A DNA stretch of 64,000 bases from Emydura subglobosa (GCA_007922225.1 ML679966.1:38903943-38967942); one strand, 5' to 3'; shown: positions 35,155 to 47,558, numbered from the stretch's first letter. Notes: generated by a model not told the origin, from the sequence alone. Program-made: numbers and translations.

Positions 35155-36740
35155 CTTTTCTTTGTTAAGATAAATAGGTAAACCCACAGAGTTCAATCAC
35201 TATAACAAACTTTCTAATTTTTCTAATCCCTCTCATGGTTCTTCTCTGAACCCTCTCTCATTTATCAGCATCCATCTTGAATTGTGGGTTCCAGAGCTGG
35301 ACACCGTATTCCAGTAGCTGTAACACCAGTGTCAAATAGAGAGGTAACATAATCTCTCTACTTTTACTCTAGATTCCCTTGTTTATGCATCCAAGGATTA
35401 CATTAGCCCCTTTGTCCACAGCATTGCACTGGGAGCTCATGTGCACCTAATTATCCACGCTCCCTCCAAATCTCTTATAGTTACTGTTTCCCAGGGTAGA
35501 GTCTGCCATTCTGTAAGTATGGCCTCCATACTTTGTTCTTAGATGTATACATTTACATTTAGCCATATTAAAATGGCATATTGTTTGCTTGAGCCTAGCT
35601 TCCCAAGAAATCCAGATTACGCTGTATCAGTGACATAACCTCTTCCTTATTTATCACTCCCCAAATTCATCTGCATGCTTTGTCAGTGATGATTTTATGT
35701 TTTCTTCCAGATCATTGATAAAAATGTTGCATAGCATAGGACCAAGAACCAGTCCCTGTGGGATCCCACTAGAAACACATCTATTCAATGATGATTCCCC
35801 ATTTACAGTTATATTTTGAGACCAGTTAGCCAGCTTTTAGTTCATCTAATGTGTGTCATGTTAATTTTATATCTTTCTAGAGTTTTTTAATCAGAATGTC
35901 ATGTGGTGAAGAGTCAAATGCCTTACAGAAGCTTAAATGTATTACTTCAACACTATTAGCTTTATCAACCAATCTTTTAGTCTCATCAAAAAAAATTTCA
36001 GGTTAGTTTGACAGGATCTATTTTCCATAAAATCATGTTGATGGGCATTAATTATATTATCCTCATTTAATTCATTATTAGTCAAGTCCTGTATCAGCCA
36101 TGCTATGATCTTGCCTGCGATTCATGTCAAACTAATAGGCCCATAATTACCTGTGTCATCCTGTTTTACCATTTTTAAATATTTGAACAACACTAGCTTT
36201 GTTTGTTTATATTCTGGAACTTTCCCTGTGTTCCAAGACATATTGAAAATCAGCATTAACAATGCAGCATATTCCTCACCCAGCTCTTTAAAAACTCCTG
36301 GATGCAAGTCTGGACATGCTGACTATAAAAATTTCTAACTATATTAGCTGCTGTTTAATATCCTCCTGAGGTACTAGTGGAATGGAAGGAATATTATCAT
36401 CATATGATAGAACTACATCTGTTTTATCCCCCAAAATATAGAACAGAAATATTTACTGAACACTTCTGCCTTTTCTGAATTATTGATAATTCTATGACTT
36501 TTTAATCAACATGGCCATCTTTCTTGATTTTGGGACTGTGGCTTTTTAGACATATAGTAAAGCATGCTTATACAACTCCCAATTATCATTCCCATTTTTC
36601 TGATTAAATTCTTCCATCCGGCTGTTTTGGCTCATAACTGTTTTCAACTTTGTGCAATTGACTCTTCTAAGGCAACTGGCTCTTCTAAGGTTTATAAACA
36701 CACACATACAATCTATCGCTGGTCTGGACTTTATTCTTTC

Positions 36741-37405
36741 TGCACATAGTTGGTATGGATGGCACTATATGCAGACGTTTTGTATCATAAAATTTTAAAG
36801 ATTAGTATTTATGGAACATTAAATTTATTCTTGCCACCACAAACAGAACTGTAGAAACATCATATTACAAATTTGGTAGTTAGATTGCCAACAATGTTTA
36901 ATGATGCAGCATGGTTGAGAAAATGCCATCTCTCTTACATTCTAATCATTAGGAAGCATCTGCCAATGTGTTAACCAGTGAAATTAAATAAGTGATTACA
37001 CCTTAGCTGCCTTCATAAATCATTAATTAACATTTGCTATTAGGAAATACACTCCATGAATAGGAGTGTGTGCATTCCCAAATCTTATGTCCTAAAACAT
37101 GGTGTCTGTATGCTGTTCCTTATTATAATATTTTCCTGTTAAGGGTCTTGTTGTATTCAGTTTCATTTCAGTATTATGTCAGAAACATTTCTTTTTATGT
37201 GCTAACTAGATTTAATATCCTTTGAAAGAAATTGTTCCTGGCAATACGTAGCAAGCTTTTTAATGATTGAGTTATAGAATTCTGTGCAAGGGAGAGAAGG
37301 GGATGGTCTATCCTGGAAATATGGATATGAAGATCAAATAGTAAGCTTTTTTAACAAAACATACTGTGTTAATTTGTCTTTTGGCCTTTTATTTCTATAG
37401 AGGAT
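36741..37405. other. Intronic sequence, nothing recognised
   Basis: No exon or confident repeat. Confidence 0.4.
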
Positions 37406-37720
37406 TGTGATGGGGTAGATAGGTCCCGCACCAGCAATGAGGGGATTAATGAGGCAGCATAGCCTTCTGTCTGCCAATGTAGAGCCGAAGTACCCAATTG
37501 ACCTCGCTCTATTACATCTGCAGCCAATGTCAGGCATGGAGAGAGGCGTTAAAGGGAGGAGACCTAGTACAATTCAGGGCTGAACAATCAGAACTCTGCT
37601 ACTTCCTTAACAAGGGGAGCCTGATTCACCCAAGAGCCTCGGTCAGCTTGCTACCTGGCTCACCTATTTGGAGGATGGGAAGAATAGGCCCAGGAAGACT
37701 GACAAAAAGGGATTAGCCAC
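37406..37720 (+). mobile_element. LTR-like fragment starting TGTGATGGGGTA
   Basis: It starts tgtgatggggtagataggtc. The same opening recurs at 39312 (tgtgatggggtatataaatc), followed in both by a GAGGGGATTAA/GAAGGGGTTAA-like block and a GC-rich stretch. I interpret this as the 5' part of an LTR family; no right terminus is found. Confidence 0.45.
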
Positions 37721-38259
37721 AGTGAGACAAGCATGGTCCCACCAACAAATCCACAGATGACCCTATTTTAAAATTTGTTTTCCTTTTTGTTTTGGAAGGG
37801 GTAGGGACTCAAGAGTCAAAGGGCAATGGCACCACATTACCACATCTGTGAAGGGTGACATAGCGAGGTGAATCATGCCCTGACAGGCCACAAGGGTGCT
37901 CTCCCTAGACAACCTGGTTATACTGATATATGTCATGTTGTCTAAATTTTTGTTCAACCATCTTAGTTTTGGTTTTCTTTTTCTTTCCCCAAATAGTGTA
38001 CTCCTTAATTCAAGTAGCCTGAGGCATTTAGGCCTTTTCTGCACGGTGCAGGAATGCGAAGTAGAGGGAGGAGTGTGAATTCTAAATCATACCATTTTGC
38101 ACCCTTACTGGCCAATGTAGACCCTCCTGGTAAGCATTAAAAGTTTCCTAGTGCCTGTTAATGTAGCACTGTCCTGCAGGGCCTACAAAGGCTAGTTAGG
38201 GTGCAACATTCTAGCGTGCTTTAGAATTCCCACATCTCTAGTCTGCATTTCCACACTGT
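37721..38259. other. Intronic sequence, nothing recognised
   Basis: No exon or confident repeat. The open frames at 37763-38044 (-) and 37896-38078 (+) overlap each other and show no motif. Confidence 0.4.
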
Positions 38260-38267
38260 GTAGAGAA

Positions 38268-38687
38268 TAGGGATGTAAAAATTAGTTTAATTAAAAATCC
38301 GTTTGTGTTGTAGAAATAGAACGTTTAAACGATTAAACGCTGGGGAGGGGACCCTGCTGCGCTTGGCTCCTCACTGCCTCCCTTCTGCCATGAGAGCTGG
38401 GCAGCTGTCACTCACAGGGAGCTGAGCTGAGCCCAGCTGTGGCTCCCCCCTGCATTGGGCCCTGCGCCTCCTCCCACCCCCGCTTGCAGGGAGCCAAGCC
38501 CAGTTGGCACTACCCTGAACTGGGCTCCGTGCTTCCCCGCCAGCAAGAGCTGCCCAGCTGCTTTCACTGGCAGAGAGCCAGACCAACTACCACTCCCTTC
38601 CCTCCCGCCCCAGTTTAAACGGTAATCAACTGTTTAAAACGTTTAAACAGCTGATTATTGTTTAAAGGTTAACTTTTTACATCCCTA
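38268..38687. mobile_element. hAT-like element (420 bp) with 8-bp target duplication and GC-rich core
   Basis: The left end tagggatgtaaaaatta and right end aactttttacatcccta are inverted repeats; further in, 'gtttaaacgattaaac' pairs with 'gtttaaacagctgatta'-type sequence. The flanks GTAGAGAA (38260-38267) and GTAGGGAA (38688-38695) are an 8-bp duplication with one mismatch. The centre is GC-rich and carries no transposase. Open frames in it are composition-driven. Confidence 0.86.
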
Positions 38688-38695
38688 GTAGGGAA

Positions 38696-39311
38696 GCACG
38701 TCATTTGAACTGACAGGAAGTAGGCCAATTGAGAGGGGTTGTGCTCCGTCATTCTCTGGAAGAATGTTGTAAATTTACAGTGACACTAATTGGCAGAATC
38801 TCACAGTATGTTAGAGTTTCAGATTTGCCAACCTAATCTATGCTGGGAAATGACTATAAAAGACAGCTTGCATCAAGAAAGATGTGTATTAAACTAAAAA
38901 GGAGCAACTCTCTCCCCAAAACCTACTTTTTATTTTTTATTTTAAAGTAATTTTTGCTCCAAAATGCATGCCAGTGTAAAATCTATTTTCTTTAAAATGT
39001 TGATTTGTTCTTTCTCTAGGGTAATATTAATTTGTTGTGCTGTGTAGCTATCATACATAATAATTTTAATAGTCAGTATTTATAATATATGGAGTTTTCA
39101 CATGGTTGAAGTAGTTGCTTTTTGCAGGAAAATGATCATACAATGAATTGAGCTTAAATATGAGCGGAATTGTAAAACTCTTCCTGTGCTATTGGAAAAT
39201 CTATTACATCCTATATAATGATTTAAATGTCTGTGTACTTTCTGCACCCAAAATAGTTGGTCTTATCCTATAAGGCTTGTCCCCATTAAACCTTATTCAC
39301 AGGAGTAGTCC
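38696..39311. other. Intronic sequence, nothing recognised
   Basis: AT-rich, no exon or confident repeat. Confidence 0.4.
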
Positions 39312-39545
39312 TGTGATGGGGTATATAAATCCAACACTGGGCCTGAAGGGGTTAAAAGGCAATACTAGACCCAGGTAGCCCCGCTCCCACAGACCTGGTA
39401 AACTTGTAGGGTGGTTAAAAGGAGCTCAGAAGCCCAGGTGGCGGAAAGGCTGCAGGGGAGAAGAATCCTTTTCCAGGAAGACCGACAGAAGGTAGAGCCT
39501 GGCCAAGGCCCTGAGGGAAGTAATACCATCAGATTCCTCCTCATA
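39312..39545 (+). mobile_element. Second LTR-like fragment starting TGTGATGGGGTA
   Basis: Same opening as 37406, in the same orientation and 1.9 kb away, but diverged beyond the first 12 bases. It is followed by 'gggcctgaaggggttaaaag' and 'gggtggttaaaaggagctca'. Ends not defined. Confidence 0.42.
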
Positions 39546-40737
39546 GAGAGCCTAAATCCGTCCCCGCCCTGGGCTACTTCCTATCTATGTGCTCCTTCAG
39601 TTTGGAGCATGGCTCCTGTAATCCAGTCAACAGCATCAGAAACAAAGTCCGAATGAGCAGAGCCCTGCGAGACCGGCTGCTTCTTGAAGTGGTGGTGGTT
39701 GGAGGAGGTGCTCAAGGAGGCCACTATGTGGTCCCTTTTCAGGCTCCACCTTCTATCTGACTTCTAGGAGAAGGATTCTTGAGATGCTTCTTATTCTGAG
39801 CCAGAGGATGAACACTACAAAGGAATTCATCTGTATACTTAATCAGTTATAGCAGTCATGGAAAAGTCCAGTGTTTGCCAGCAGTTACCACAAGGCTATC
39901 AGTAGTCACACACGTTTGGCAACCCTGTCTCCAAATGAGTCCTCATGTATCCACCTGAGTTGTCCCCAGAAGTCATAGTAGCTCCTTTTAGGCACCAGTG
40001 ACTGCCGTGGCATCTCCACTTCACTCTTATGTACTCCTGTATCTCACACCAGTCCAGCTTGGATCCCTGGGAGGAGAAGGTGGTAGTGCAGAGCAGTCAC
40101 AGTTACTACTAAGGAGGAGAAAGCCATGCAGGTCTGTCAAGAGAAATGTGGGAAGGCAGTACATCCTGTTTACTAGGTCCCAGCCTTTCTCTTTGCACCC
40201 CAGTTAAAGATGTTTTTAGGGGACTTGGAGCTTGGTTCTCTGGTACAGTTGTCCCCTTTTTCGACTCTTGTCAACACTGAAGCCATGGGATTGAGCAGGG
40301 ACTGGAATGAGGGATCTAAGAAAGGGGATCGGTTGAGAGAGGTGAAGAGGAGTGGAGCATCTGAGAAGGAAAGAGATGAAACAGGGTGGAATCTGAGAAA
40401 GAAAGAAAACTGAAGAAGGGGATCCAAGAAAGGAGGGAATGAGAAAAATGCAGAGTCTGGTTTGTCCCCATATCCCATTCTCTTTCTTCTAAGAGGAGCG
40501 GGAGAAGAGATACTCTATCTCAGAGAAAGTCCCCCCAGATCAACATTGCGGCATGATAGGTGGGTAGTGGGGGATGAGAGAGAGATTTTATTAAGCTGAA
40601 GTTCAGGGTAACATGCAAACTTTTTACAAATATGCAATTTAATTACAACATGTGCAGAAATGTCACATGGAGCTGCCTGAAACTTGTGATATGTGAATGT
40701 CACCATTTTTCTTTATATCTGGGAAAGGAAATAAGAG
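39546..40737. other. Unclassified sequence
   Basis: Several open frames on both strands at 39411-40478 have no recognised domain. The segment may be repeat-derived, but I could not assign it. Confidence 0.35.
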
Positions 40738-40803
40738 CCTGAACCAAAGTCCATTTAAGTCAATGGCAGTCTTTCAATTGATTTCATTGGGCTTTGGGTC
40801 AGG
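40738..40803. repeat. 66-bp imperfect palindrome (fold-back repeat)
   Basis: cctgaaccaaagtccattta at the left is the near reverse complement of the right end, ttgggctttgggtcagg, with 'agtcaatgg' and 'tcattgggc' arms between. This is typical of a short amniote fold-back family. Confidence 0.65.
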
Positions 40804-41319
40804 TATACCTGTGGAATTTCAGATACCATTGGTAACTGCCAGCAAATGTTCATTTCTTAATGATCACTATGACCAACTAAAATCTCAACATTTACCACTA
40901 CTAATTTGCTTACTAATTGAAATGGGGGAGATCAGGACAGGGGAAAACAAGAATGACAAATTGTTGTCTGCTCAGCTGGCAATTCTGAAATTTGGTGGTT
41001 TTAGCAGTGCAAATAACTATAAATGCTACTGAAAACTGAGAAAACTAATGCATCTGTAACTCAGTCCTAAAGTTCTTGAATACTTTTGGAGTGAAACCTC
41101 TGCCGTAACATAATAGCTCATTAAACCAAAAAAATAGTTTTCTGTATCCATAACTTGGCCTCTTACTCTTCTCAATTCTGAACTTGTAATACGTGTTGCT
41201 CTACAATGCAGGATGGATAACATGCTCCCCCTCCCCGCTCCGACTACCAGGGAATGTGCATAATGTGCAGATTGGTCTAAATTTGTTGGACACAATACTT
41301 AGGTATGGTACACTGTAAC
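40804..41319. other. Intronic sequence, nothing recognised
   Basis: No exon or confident repeat. Confidence 0.4.
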
Positions 41320-41593
41320 TGGGGATGTGCTTCCCAGCATGAGTAGACAAATACGTGCTAGCTTTGTTTGAACTAGCACAGTAAAAAGAGCAGTGTAGTC
41401 AAGGGTACCATGGGCAGCGGCAGCTCAGGATAGGCACCCAAGTATGTACCTAGGGGGCCTGTGGCTAACTCAAGTGGCTAACTCGAGCACCTGCCCATGC
41501 TCTACCTCCAGCTACATTCCTATTTTTAGGACACTCACTCAAGTGGAGCTAGTGCATGCCTGTCTACTCAAGCTGAAAGGAGCATACTCCCTG
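41320..41593. mobile_element. MITE with imperfect inverted ends containing 'gagtagaca'
   Basis: The left arm (gatgtgcttcccagcatgag, then tagacaaatacgtgctagct) pairs with the right arm (agctagtgcatgcctgtcta, then ctcaagctgaaaggagcata) in reverse complement over about 40 nt. The interior has 'gaactagcacagtaaaaaga' and 'agtgtagtcaagggtacca'. Non-coding; no clear target duplication. Confidence 0.65.
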
Positions 41594-41771
41594 TGCGCTG
41601 TAGATGTCTCCTTGGAGACTACCTAGAGCTAGCCTATAGTTGCATAGCTTCATGTGATTCCCAAAGAAGTCTGTGATCATGACTGATGACCACAGATCTT
41701 CCCTCTAACCTGTGACTAATTACTCTCCCATATACATGGGAATATGTGTTTTGGGGGAAAATAACTTGGTG
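41594..41771. other. Short intronic stretch, nothing recognised
   Basis: No exon or repeat recognised. Confidence 0.35.
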
Positions 41772-41812
41772 CTATTTTATAGTTGGGAAACTGAAACACA
41801 GAAAGATTAAAG
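41772..41812 (-). repeat. MIR fragment, antisense
   Basis: 'gctattttatagttgggaaa' followed by 'ctgaaacacagaaagattaa' is the reverse complement of the MIR segment ttaa-cctctctgtgcctcagtttcc-type. Short and diverged. Confidence 0.6.
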
Positions 41813-42036
41813 CCAAAATTGTCAAAAGTGTTTGGTAATTTTCATTGCCCAATATGAGATACTTAGGACATGATTTTTCAAATTATTTAGCATTTTTCAT
41901 AGCAGTTTATATCTATAAAGCAAAGCTAAAATCAACTTCACTTGTCGTTATGAATGCTCAGTACTTCTGCAACTCTGACCTTGGGTGTCCCAAATTAAAG
42001 CACCTAGAGAATGAGGAACACACACTTAGTGGCCAT
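41813..42036. repeat. Fold-back dispersed repeat ('ttttcaaaagtg' family)
   Basis: The left arm 'cattgcccaatatgagatac' and right arm 'gggtgtcccaaattaaagca' are roughly inverted around a centre containing 'tgatttttcaaattatttag'. Related phrases occur at 3130-3290 and 62690-62890. Confidence 0.5.
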
Positions 42037-42641
42037 TTGGTTCACTATACAATTTTTATTCATTCCTGGGGCATGATCTATCTTGTGCACTGAATGAGAC
42101 AGGGACTATGTAGGAAAAGATCATATATGATCATGTGATTAAAGACTAATAATAATGCCCACACAGGAAGGGGTTGAATTAAGGTTTCATGTGTATTTCA
42201 ACAGCATATTAGAGCTGGTCAAAAATGGGGACTATCTAAAAAGAAAACAAAAAATAGTTTCAATCAAAATTAAAAACTGATGACATTTTTCATTGAAATA
42301 TTTTGAACAGCTCAACCGGATTTTGATGAAGTAGCCTAGATATTTTAAAGTTCTCTTCAGAGCAGTCTGAAACATAATCATTTGCATCAATCTCTAAGGC
42401 ATCAAATTAAAAATAGATCCTCAGCCCCAACAAAAGTAAAGGTAAGTTCTGACCCTGTCATCTAACCAGCGCAAGAGTTTAACCATCACTCTCTCTCTCT
42501 AATCCCTATACAAAATCAGATCTAGAACAGAGCCAGTTTATGTGTTAAATCAGACCTCAAGATTCTCATGATGGAGAGGGAGCCACAGACATGTAAACTA
42601 ATCTGCAAGAGACATTGTCATCCTAGTTGTTGGCCTCACCG
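42037..42641. other. Intronic sequence, nothing recognised
   Basis: AT-rich, no exon or confident repeat. Confidence 0.4.
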
Positions 42642-42760
42642 AGGGTGACCAGATACTAAGTGTGAAAAATTGGGATGAGGGGAGGGATATTAGGGTCTTA
42701 AATAAGACAAAGCCCTAATGTTGGGACGGTCATGATAATATTGGGACATCTGTTCATCCT
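42642..42760. mobile_element. MITE (about 119 bp) with AGGGTGACCAGAT ends
   Basis: It starts agggtgaccagatactaagt and ends attgggacatctgttcatcct. The reverse complement of the end (aggatgaacagatgtccc) matches the start over AGG-TGA-CAGAT. The interior 'gtgaaaaattgggatgaggg' fits a common reptile element. Target duplication unclear. Confidence 0.68.
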
Positions 42761-43683
42761 AGCCACATCATGATTGACTCTCCTGGGTGTCTTCAGTACC
42801 GTGCAGGACATTCTTAGTAACTCAAGAACCTATTGCCCACCCTTTTTTTTCTGTTCAGACAAATATCCTATATTTAAGGTCAGATGAGACTACACAGCCA
42901 GATCACCTCCTCTGTCATTCCTAGGCTCACAATGAACAGCATACCTGAAAGGGAAATGGGCTAATAATGTTTCTATAATGTCATTCACCACAAATGCTCA
43001 GTTACCACATTGGTTATGTGTTCCCTATATAAACTTAGTTAGATAGGTAGGCAGTATAAGCAAAGTCAAGTGATTTACATGTTATCAAATTTCAAATGAC
43101 GATGACCTTATTATTTTCCTTCATTAAACAGAATAAATCGTAAGACTGTGGACCCCAAATATAAAAATTGTATCTATGCATAGTACATCAACACTACATT
43201 GTCATTTTTAACTTCCAGAAATCATCTGATATTAAACAAATGCTGCTAACATTAGACTGTATATGCTATATTGTAAATGTTTTTTCACTGCTATTCAAGT
43301 ATTGTAGATTGACTGTGCTTGTTAATACTTTTGCTCACAACAATACAATTTTGTTGAATAGTTGCAATGGGGCAACTTGTAGAGTAAGGTACTATCAACA
43401 TAAGTATGGTAGCAGAACCATGGTCTAAATGAATGATCTTAGAGTACATTTTATTTAAATTGAATTAAGTTCACAAAATATGATTCATTAGAGTTTACTA
43501 TGTTTTCTTTCTTGGTATTATCAAGTAATGAATCAAGGTGAGAGAAGCACCTAATTAAAATAAATTCTGATTCACAGGACCTGTATCTGAGTTACTATAT
43601 TACGAAGAGTCTAATTGTGTAGGTAAACACCACAAACATCACTTCACTTCACTTCACTTCTAGTAATAATTGCTTGGTATCTT
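42761..43683. other. Intronic sequence with a (CACTT)n run
   Basis: A pentameric tandem (CACTT, about four units) lies at 43640-43660. An open frame at 43168-43428 shows no motif. No exon. Confidence 0.4.
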
Positions 43684-43860
43684 AGACCTGGTCTACACTT
43701 AAAAATCACTCAGGCTGTGAAAAATTTTGCACCCCATGCAACCTATTTAGATTTCCCTACCACCCGCCCTCTCCTCCTACCCTCCCCCCGTAGGCACAAC
43801 TAGGTTAACAGAATAATTTTTCCATTGACCTAGCTACTAACTCTTGGAGTGGTGGATTAA
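43684..43860. mobile_element. Left half of a short DNA element split by a LINE
   Basis: It begins agacctggtctacactt and proceeds '...ctaggttaacagaataattt', 'ttccattgacctagctacta' and '...ggagtggtggattaa'. It stops exactly where the LINE begins. The missing half starts at 47559 and ends in gcgtagacctaccctta, the inverted partner of the left end. The end of this half (GTGGATTAA) is the target duplication of the LINE. Confidence 0.72.
43852..43860. repeat. Left target-site duplication of the LINE, GTGGATTAA
   Basis: Matches GTGGACTAA at 47550-47558 with one mismatch. The flanking short DNA element reads continuously once the LINE is set aside. Confidence 0.7.
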
Positions 43861-44223
43861 AGGTTAAATTGTTGTCTTTCGTAACCGAAGATGATGCAGA
43901 CAGTGGTATTACATCTTGTGAGTACAATTGTGGCTAAATAGGCTAATGCATGCATGGCAGTCCTTTCCACACTGACTGCATATGTAGCTTGATATCGAGG
44001 AAGGGATTACAGTCTGTGCCTCCTGAATCTACTGCTGTTTACATCTTGATCTCTGCCTAAAGATCCATACAGTGATTAACCTTGAACTGAGTAACCCCAT
44101 CATTGACTGCTGCTCTCCAATAAGATCTGTCTGTTGCTGACAACTCCCAGTAGTAGTCATCAATGTTGCTTCAAGTTATGCTTCAGTGTGTCCTTGAAGC
44201 ATTTCTTCTGCTGCTTCATATGC

Positions 44224-44309
44224 AGTTATCCACTTTTAGTTTGCAGTAAAGTAACTGCTTTGGCATTCTGGTGTCATCCATCCTCAACACATGATCAGCC
44301 TAATATAAC
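44224..44309 (-). repeat. 86-bp segment duplicated within the LINE (original position)
   Basis: This piece encodes the C-terminal HVLRMDDTRMPKLLLYGKL stretch at its expected place after the RT. It is nearly identical and gap-free to 45233-45318 (offset 1009). Confidence 0.8.
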
Positions 44310-45232
44310 TATACAAAGAGCATGGCTTCAAACCCTGTGGAAAAGCGGCATTCCAAACCTCATGATTGGTAATTTTATTCTGCTATTTGATGTGGAATAT
44401 GACACGCAGATGTCATAAAAGGAACTTATCTAGAAGTTTGATTTGATGCCTATGGCAGGTCCAGGTTTCACACCCATACAACAAATTGGAAAGCAGAATC
44501 ACTTCATCGGCTCTTAGTTTGATTTGAAACTTAATACCATGTTGCTACCAGACTCTAACTGATAGTCTGCCAAATGATGAAATGGCTTTGTTGATGTGAC
44601 TTGTCAGCTCCTTGTCTATAGTAGCATCATTCAACAATGTGCTGCCAAGATAGCAGAAGTGTGTAACAGCATTCAGCTGTGTTTTGCTGATGGCTTCATG
44701 TAGAGTTTCTCTGGTGCACGTTGATACTACTTCTGTGGTTTTCAGATTGTCAGCCCATATCTTTTTGCAGACTCTGTGAATCTGTCCGTAGTCAATTGTA
44801 TCTCTTCTTGAGTATGTGTCACTGGAGCACAAGCATTGGCATACAGCAAGTCACAACTGACAAAGACTTTTATGGAAGATTGCAACCTATTCAGACTGAA
44901 TAATTTTCCAGACAATTGAAAATGCATTCTAATACAGACATTCAGGTTTCTTGTAGCATCATCGAACATTACTGCATAGAAGAGATTGAACAGTATTGGA
45001 CCAATTATGCAGTCCTGGTTAATACCATTAGTGATAGAAAATGCATCACACAGAACACCATGCACACAAACTCATCTGAGCATTCCATCATGAAATAGCC
45101 TCAGAGTGTTGATGAATTTTTCTGGGCAGCCAGACTTATATAATAGTTGCCAAAGACCAGGTCTACTGGCAGTGTCAAAAGTTTTAGCCAGCTCAGTGAA
45201 GACAGTGTAAAGGACATGCTGCTGTTCTCTGA

Positions 45233-45318
45233 AGTTATCCACTTTTAGTTTGCCATAAAGCAACAGCTTTGGCATTCTGGTGTCATCCATCCTCAACACA
45301 TGATCAGCCTAATGTAAC
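45233..45318 (-). repeat. 86-bp segment duplicated within the LINE (ectopic copy inside RT)
   Basis: A second copy of 44224-44309 lies between the CGFRAM-like and AKTFDTASRPG boxes of the RT. The open minus frame 45072-45299 runs through the ectopic copy into the RT without a stop, so the 3' junction is in frame. Confidence 0.8.
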
Positions 45319-45882
45319 CTAACTGTATCTGCATTTCATCTGCTTCCGATGAGCTACAAATATATCTGCTGATCCTTGCATTGCCCTGAAACCACATTGT
45401 TGTTCTGATAGCATGCAATTAATGATGTTGCATAGCAAACAATCAGAGTACTCGGGTCAGAACTTTTCCAGTGGTGGAGAGTAGTGTGTTGCCGCAATTA
45501 GTTGCCACAGTAGGACTTTCCCCTTTCCTCTTGCATATGGTGACAATGGTAGTATCTTTAAAGTCTTGTGGTACGTCTTCTTCAGTACTCCATATATTGA
45601 GTCCATACAGTCACCTCAGCAAGGTCTTGCCTTCACATTTAAATATTACTACAGCAACACCATCAGATCCAGAGGCCCTGCAGTCCTTCATGGCACTTAT
45701 AACAGAGCTGACTTTGTCAAGGGATGGGACTTTATCACATGTTGGCTGATCCACTGCTCTTATTAGTGCCTTGTCTATAATGTTGGCCGGCATGTTCACA
45801 AGATCACTTCACCACTGTCACCACTTCTCAAGGGTTTCTCTTTTGTCTGTGTTTCGTGTTAGATTATCCCACTCTTCAAAGT

Positions 45883-45994
<112 letters not shown>

Positions 45995-47549
45995 CTATAT
46001 ACATCTTTCAAAGCAGCATAGAAGTCTTTGGTGTCATGACAGTTGGCCTAGCCCTGGATTTCATCTGCCTGGGCATTCCACTATTGATTCTGCATGTCTC
46101 TAAAATCATATTGGATGTCAAGACATAGATTTATTTATGTTGTTGTTATGCCTACAGTGACATGGAATACAAGAATTTGTCAGTGCATCTCATGTTTTTT
46201 AGCTACCATAGCTAGTTCAACAAGAATGACCCAGAAATACAACAGTCTTGATGACATCATTGTACTGTACCCAAGGTGGTAAAAGCAACTTCATACACAG
46301 TATAACAAAGAGTAACCCACTCACTGCTTACATTAGCAGTAATAGTCAAGCCAGCAGGTTGGCTAGTGCCATGGCACAGACCTCCATGAAGCATCTAGTG
46401 CCAGTGACCAATGGAGTGATTCTACCAGCTAACCTTGTTTAAGTGAAAAGGAGGTTGAATGCATAAGTCCTCTCTGATGCCACATAGCCTCTCCACTGGC
46501 AAGACCCTTTCAATACCTCTGAGTGGTAGCAACTGCTAACTGGGACCTTGCGTGATCAGGCTAATTCTTCAAGAGATCTTGGAATAGCATTCGTCCCCAA
46601 AGGTGAAATTAGCAGGCCCACCAGCATGTGGAACACGCCTTGACATTCACTAATCTATGCCTCCAGCTACCAAGCCAGTAGCAAAGACCCCTTCAATTTC
46701 TGTGGCAGATGTGTGCTATACTTTACAGAGGTGTAACAAGCAGATACAGGCATAGTAGTTTTCTACTACTATAGAGGGCACATGGAATGATTCTATATTG
46801 ACAGCCATAGATTGCACCCTCATCCATGCCAGTCGTTTTGCGAATCCATGCTCCTAGCGTTCAGGAGAATAGGCAAGAGTGTGTGAATGATGCAACGCAA
46901 GCCATCACCACTAAATAACTTGTGTTCTCTGATGATAGAGGAAAGTCCTCCAGTGATGAGTGAGTGGTGAAGCAACTGTCATGGGGATGCCGGTGGTTGT
47001 AGTTGCAGACCTGCATGAAGGTAGCCCATGACACTTGTCACTTGGCAGTAGAAGCACTATTTAGTAACATCTTGGATCTCTAAGCAGCTCTAGTCAGCAT
47101 TACACTGCTCACCCCACACAGGAAAGGGGCTAGGAAACATCTCCTAAAAATTGTCACCTTCCATTGAACCTGACAACTGCACCTGGAAACAATCTAGTGT
47201 TGTCTTTGCCATTAGCAACTCCACTGCTGCCAAACTCAGAAGTCTACCTACAGGAATAGGTGATAATCTTCTGTTTCTACTGTTGCCATTGAAACACAAG
47301 TGGTATGCTAGTTTCATCAGCACTTACACTTGCTCCGTAATAAATGCTGACACAGAATCAAAAGTTCTGCAGTGACTTAAACAAACTGTGACTGCAAGAC
47401 ATTGAGACATCAGATTAACTGATCATCCTGGGGGACTTTAATGCAGGGGTTGGAAGGAATGTGGTAACCCAGCAGCACCCCTGGGACAGGGAAAGAGAAT
47501 ACCAGTGGACCTCTGCTACCCACATAATGCTGGCTTTACTGCTGGTGCT

Positions 47550-47558
47550 GTGGACTAA
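47550..47558. repeat. Right target-site duplication of the LINE, GTGGACTAA
   Basis: One mismatch to 43852-43860. Confidence 0.68.

Larger units (their letters stand above)
34262..36740 (-). mobile_element. CR1-type LINE, antisense, RT domain to 3' end, split by an LTR
   Basis: The minus strand carries a decayed CR1 reverse transcriptase. The frame at 36122-36307 has HPGVFKELGEE, SWNTGKVPEYK and DDTGNYGPISLT, matching the RT N-terminal boxes (HP.VLKEL, W.TG.VPEDW, DPGNYRPVSLT). Around 35700-35780 the minus strand reads GIPQGLVLGPMLCNIFINDL, the RT PQGS.LGPLLF.I.INDL box, and 35280-35600 gives the downstream CR1 region. The 3' end is at 34262 (antisense 'ccaaggccagaaggggccat'). The element is interrupted at 34622-35149 by a solo LTR. 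Not functional. Confidence 0.85.

Noticed and set aside
38340..38600. CpG island or promoter
   Set aside because: The GC-rich block is the core of a hAT-like element bounded by inverted ends and an 8-bp duplication.
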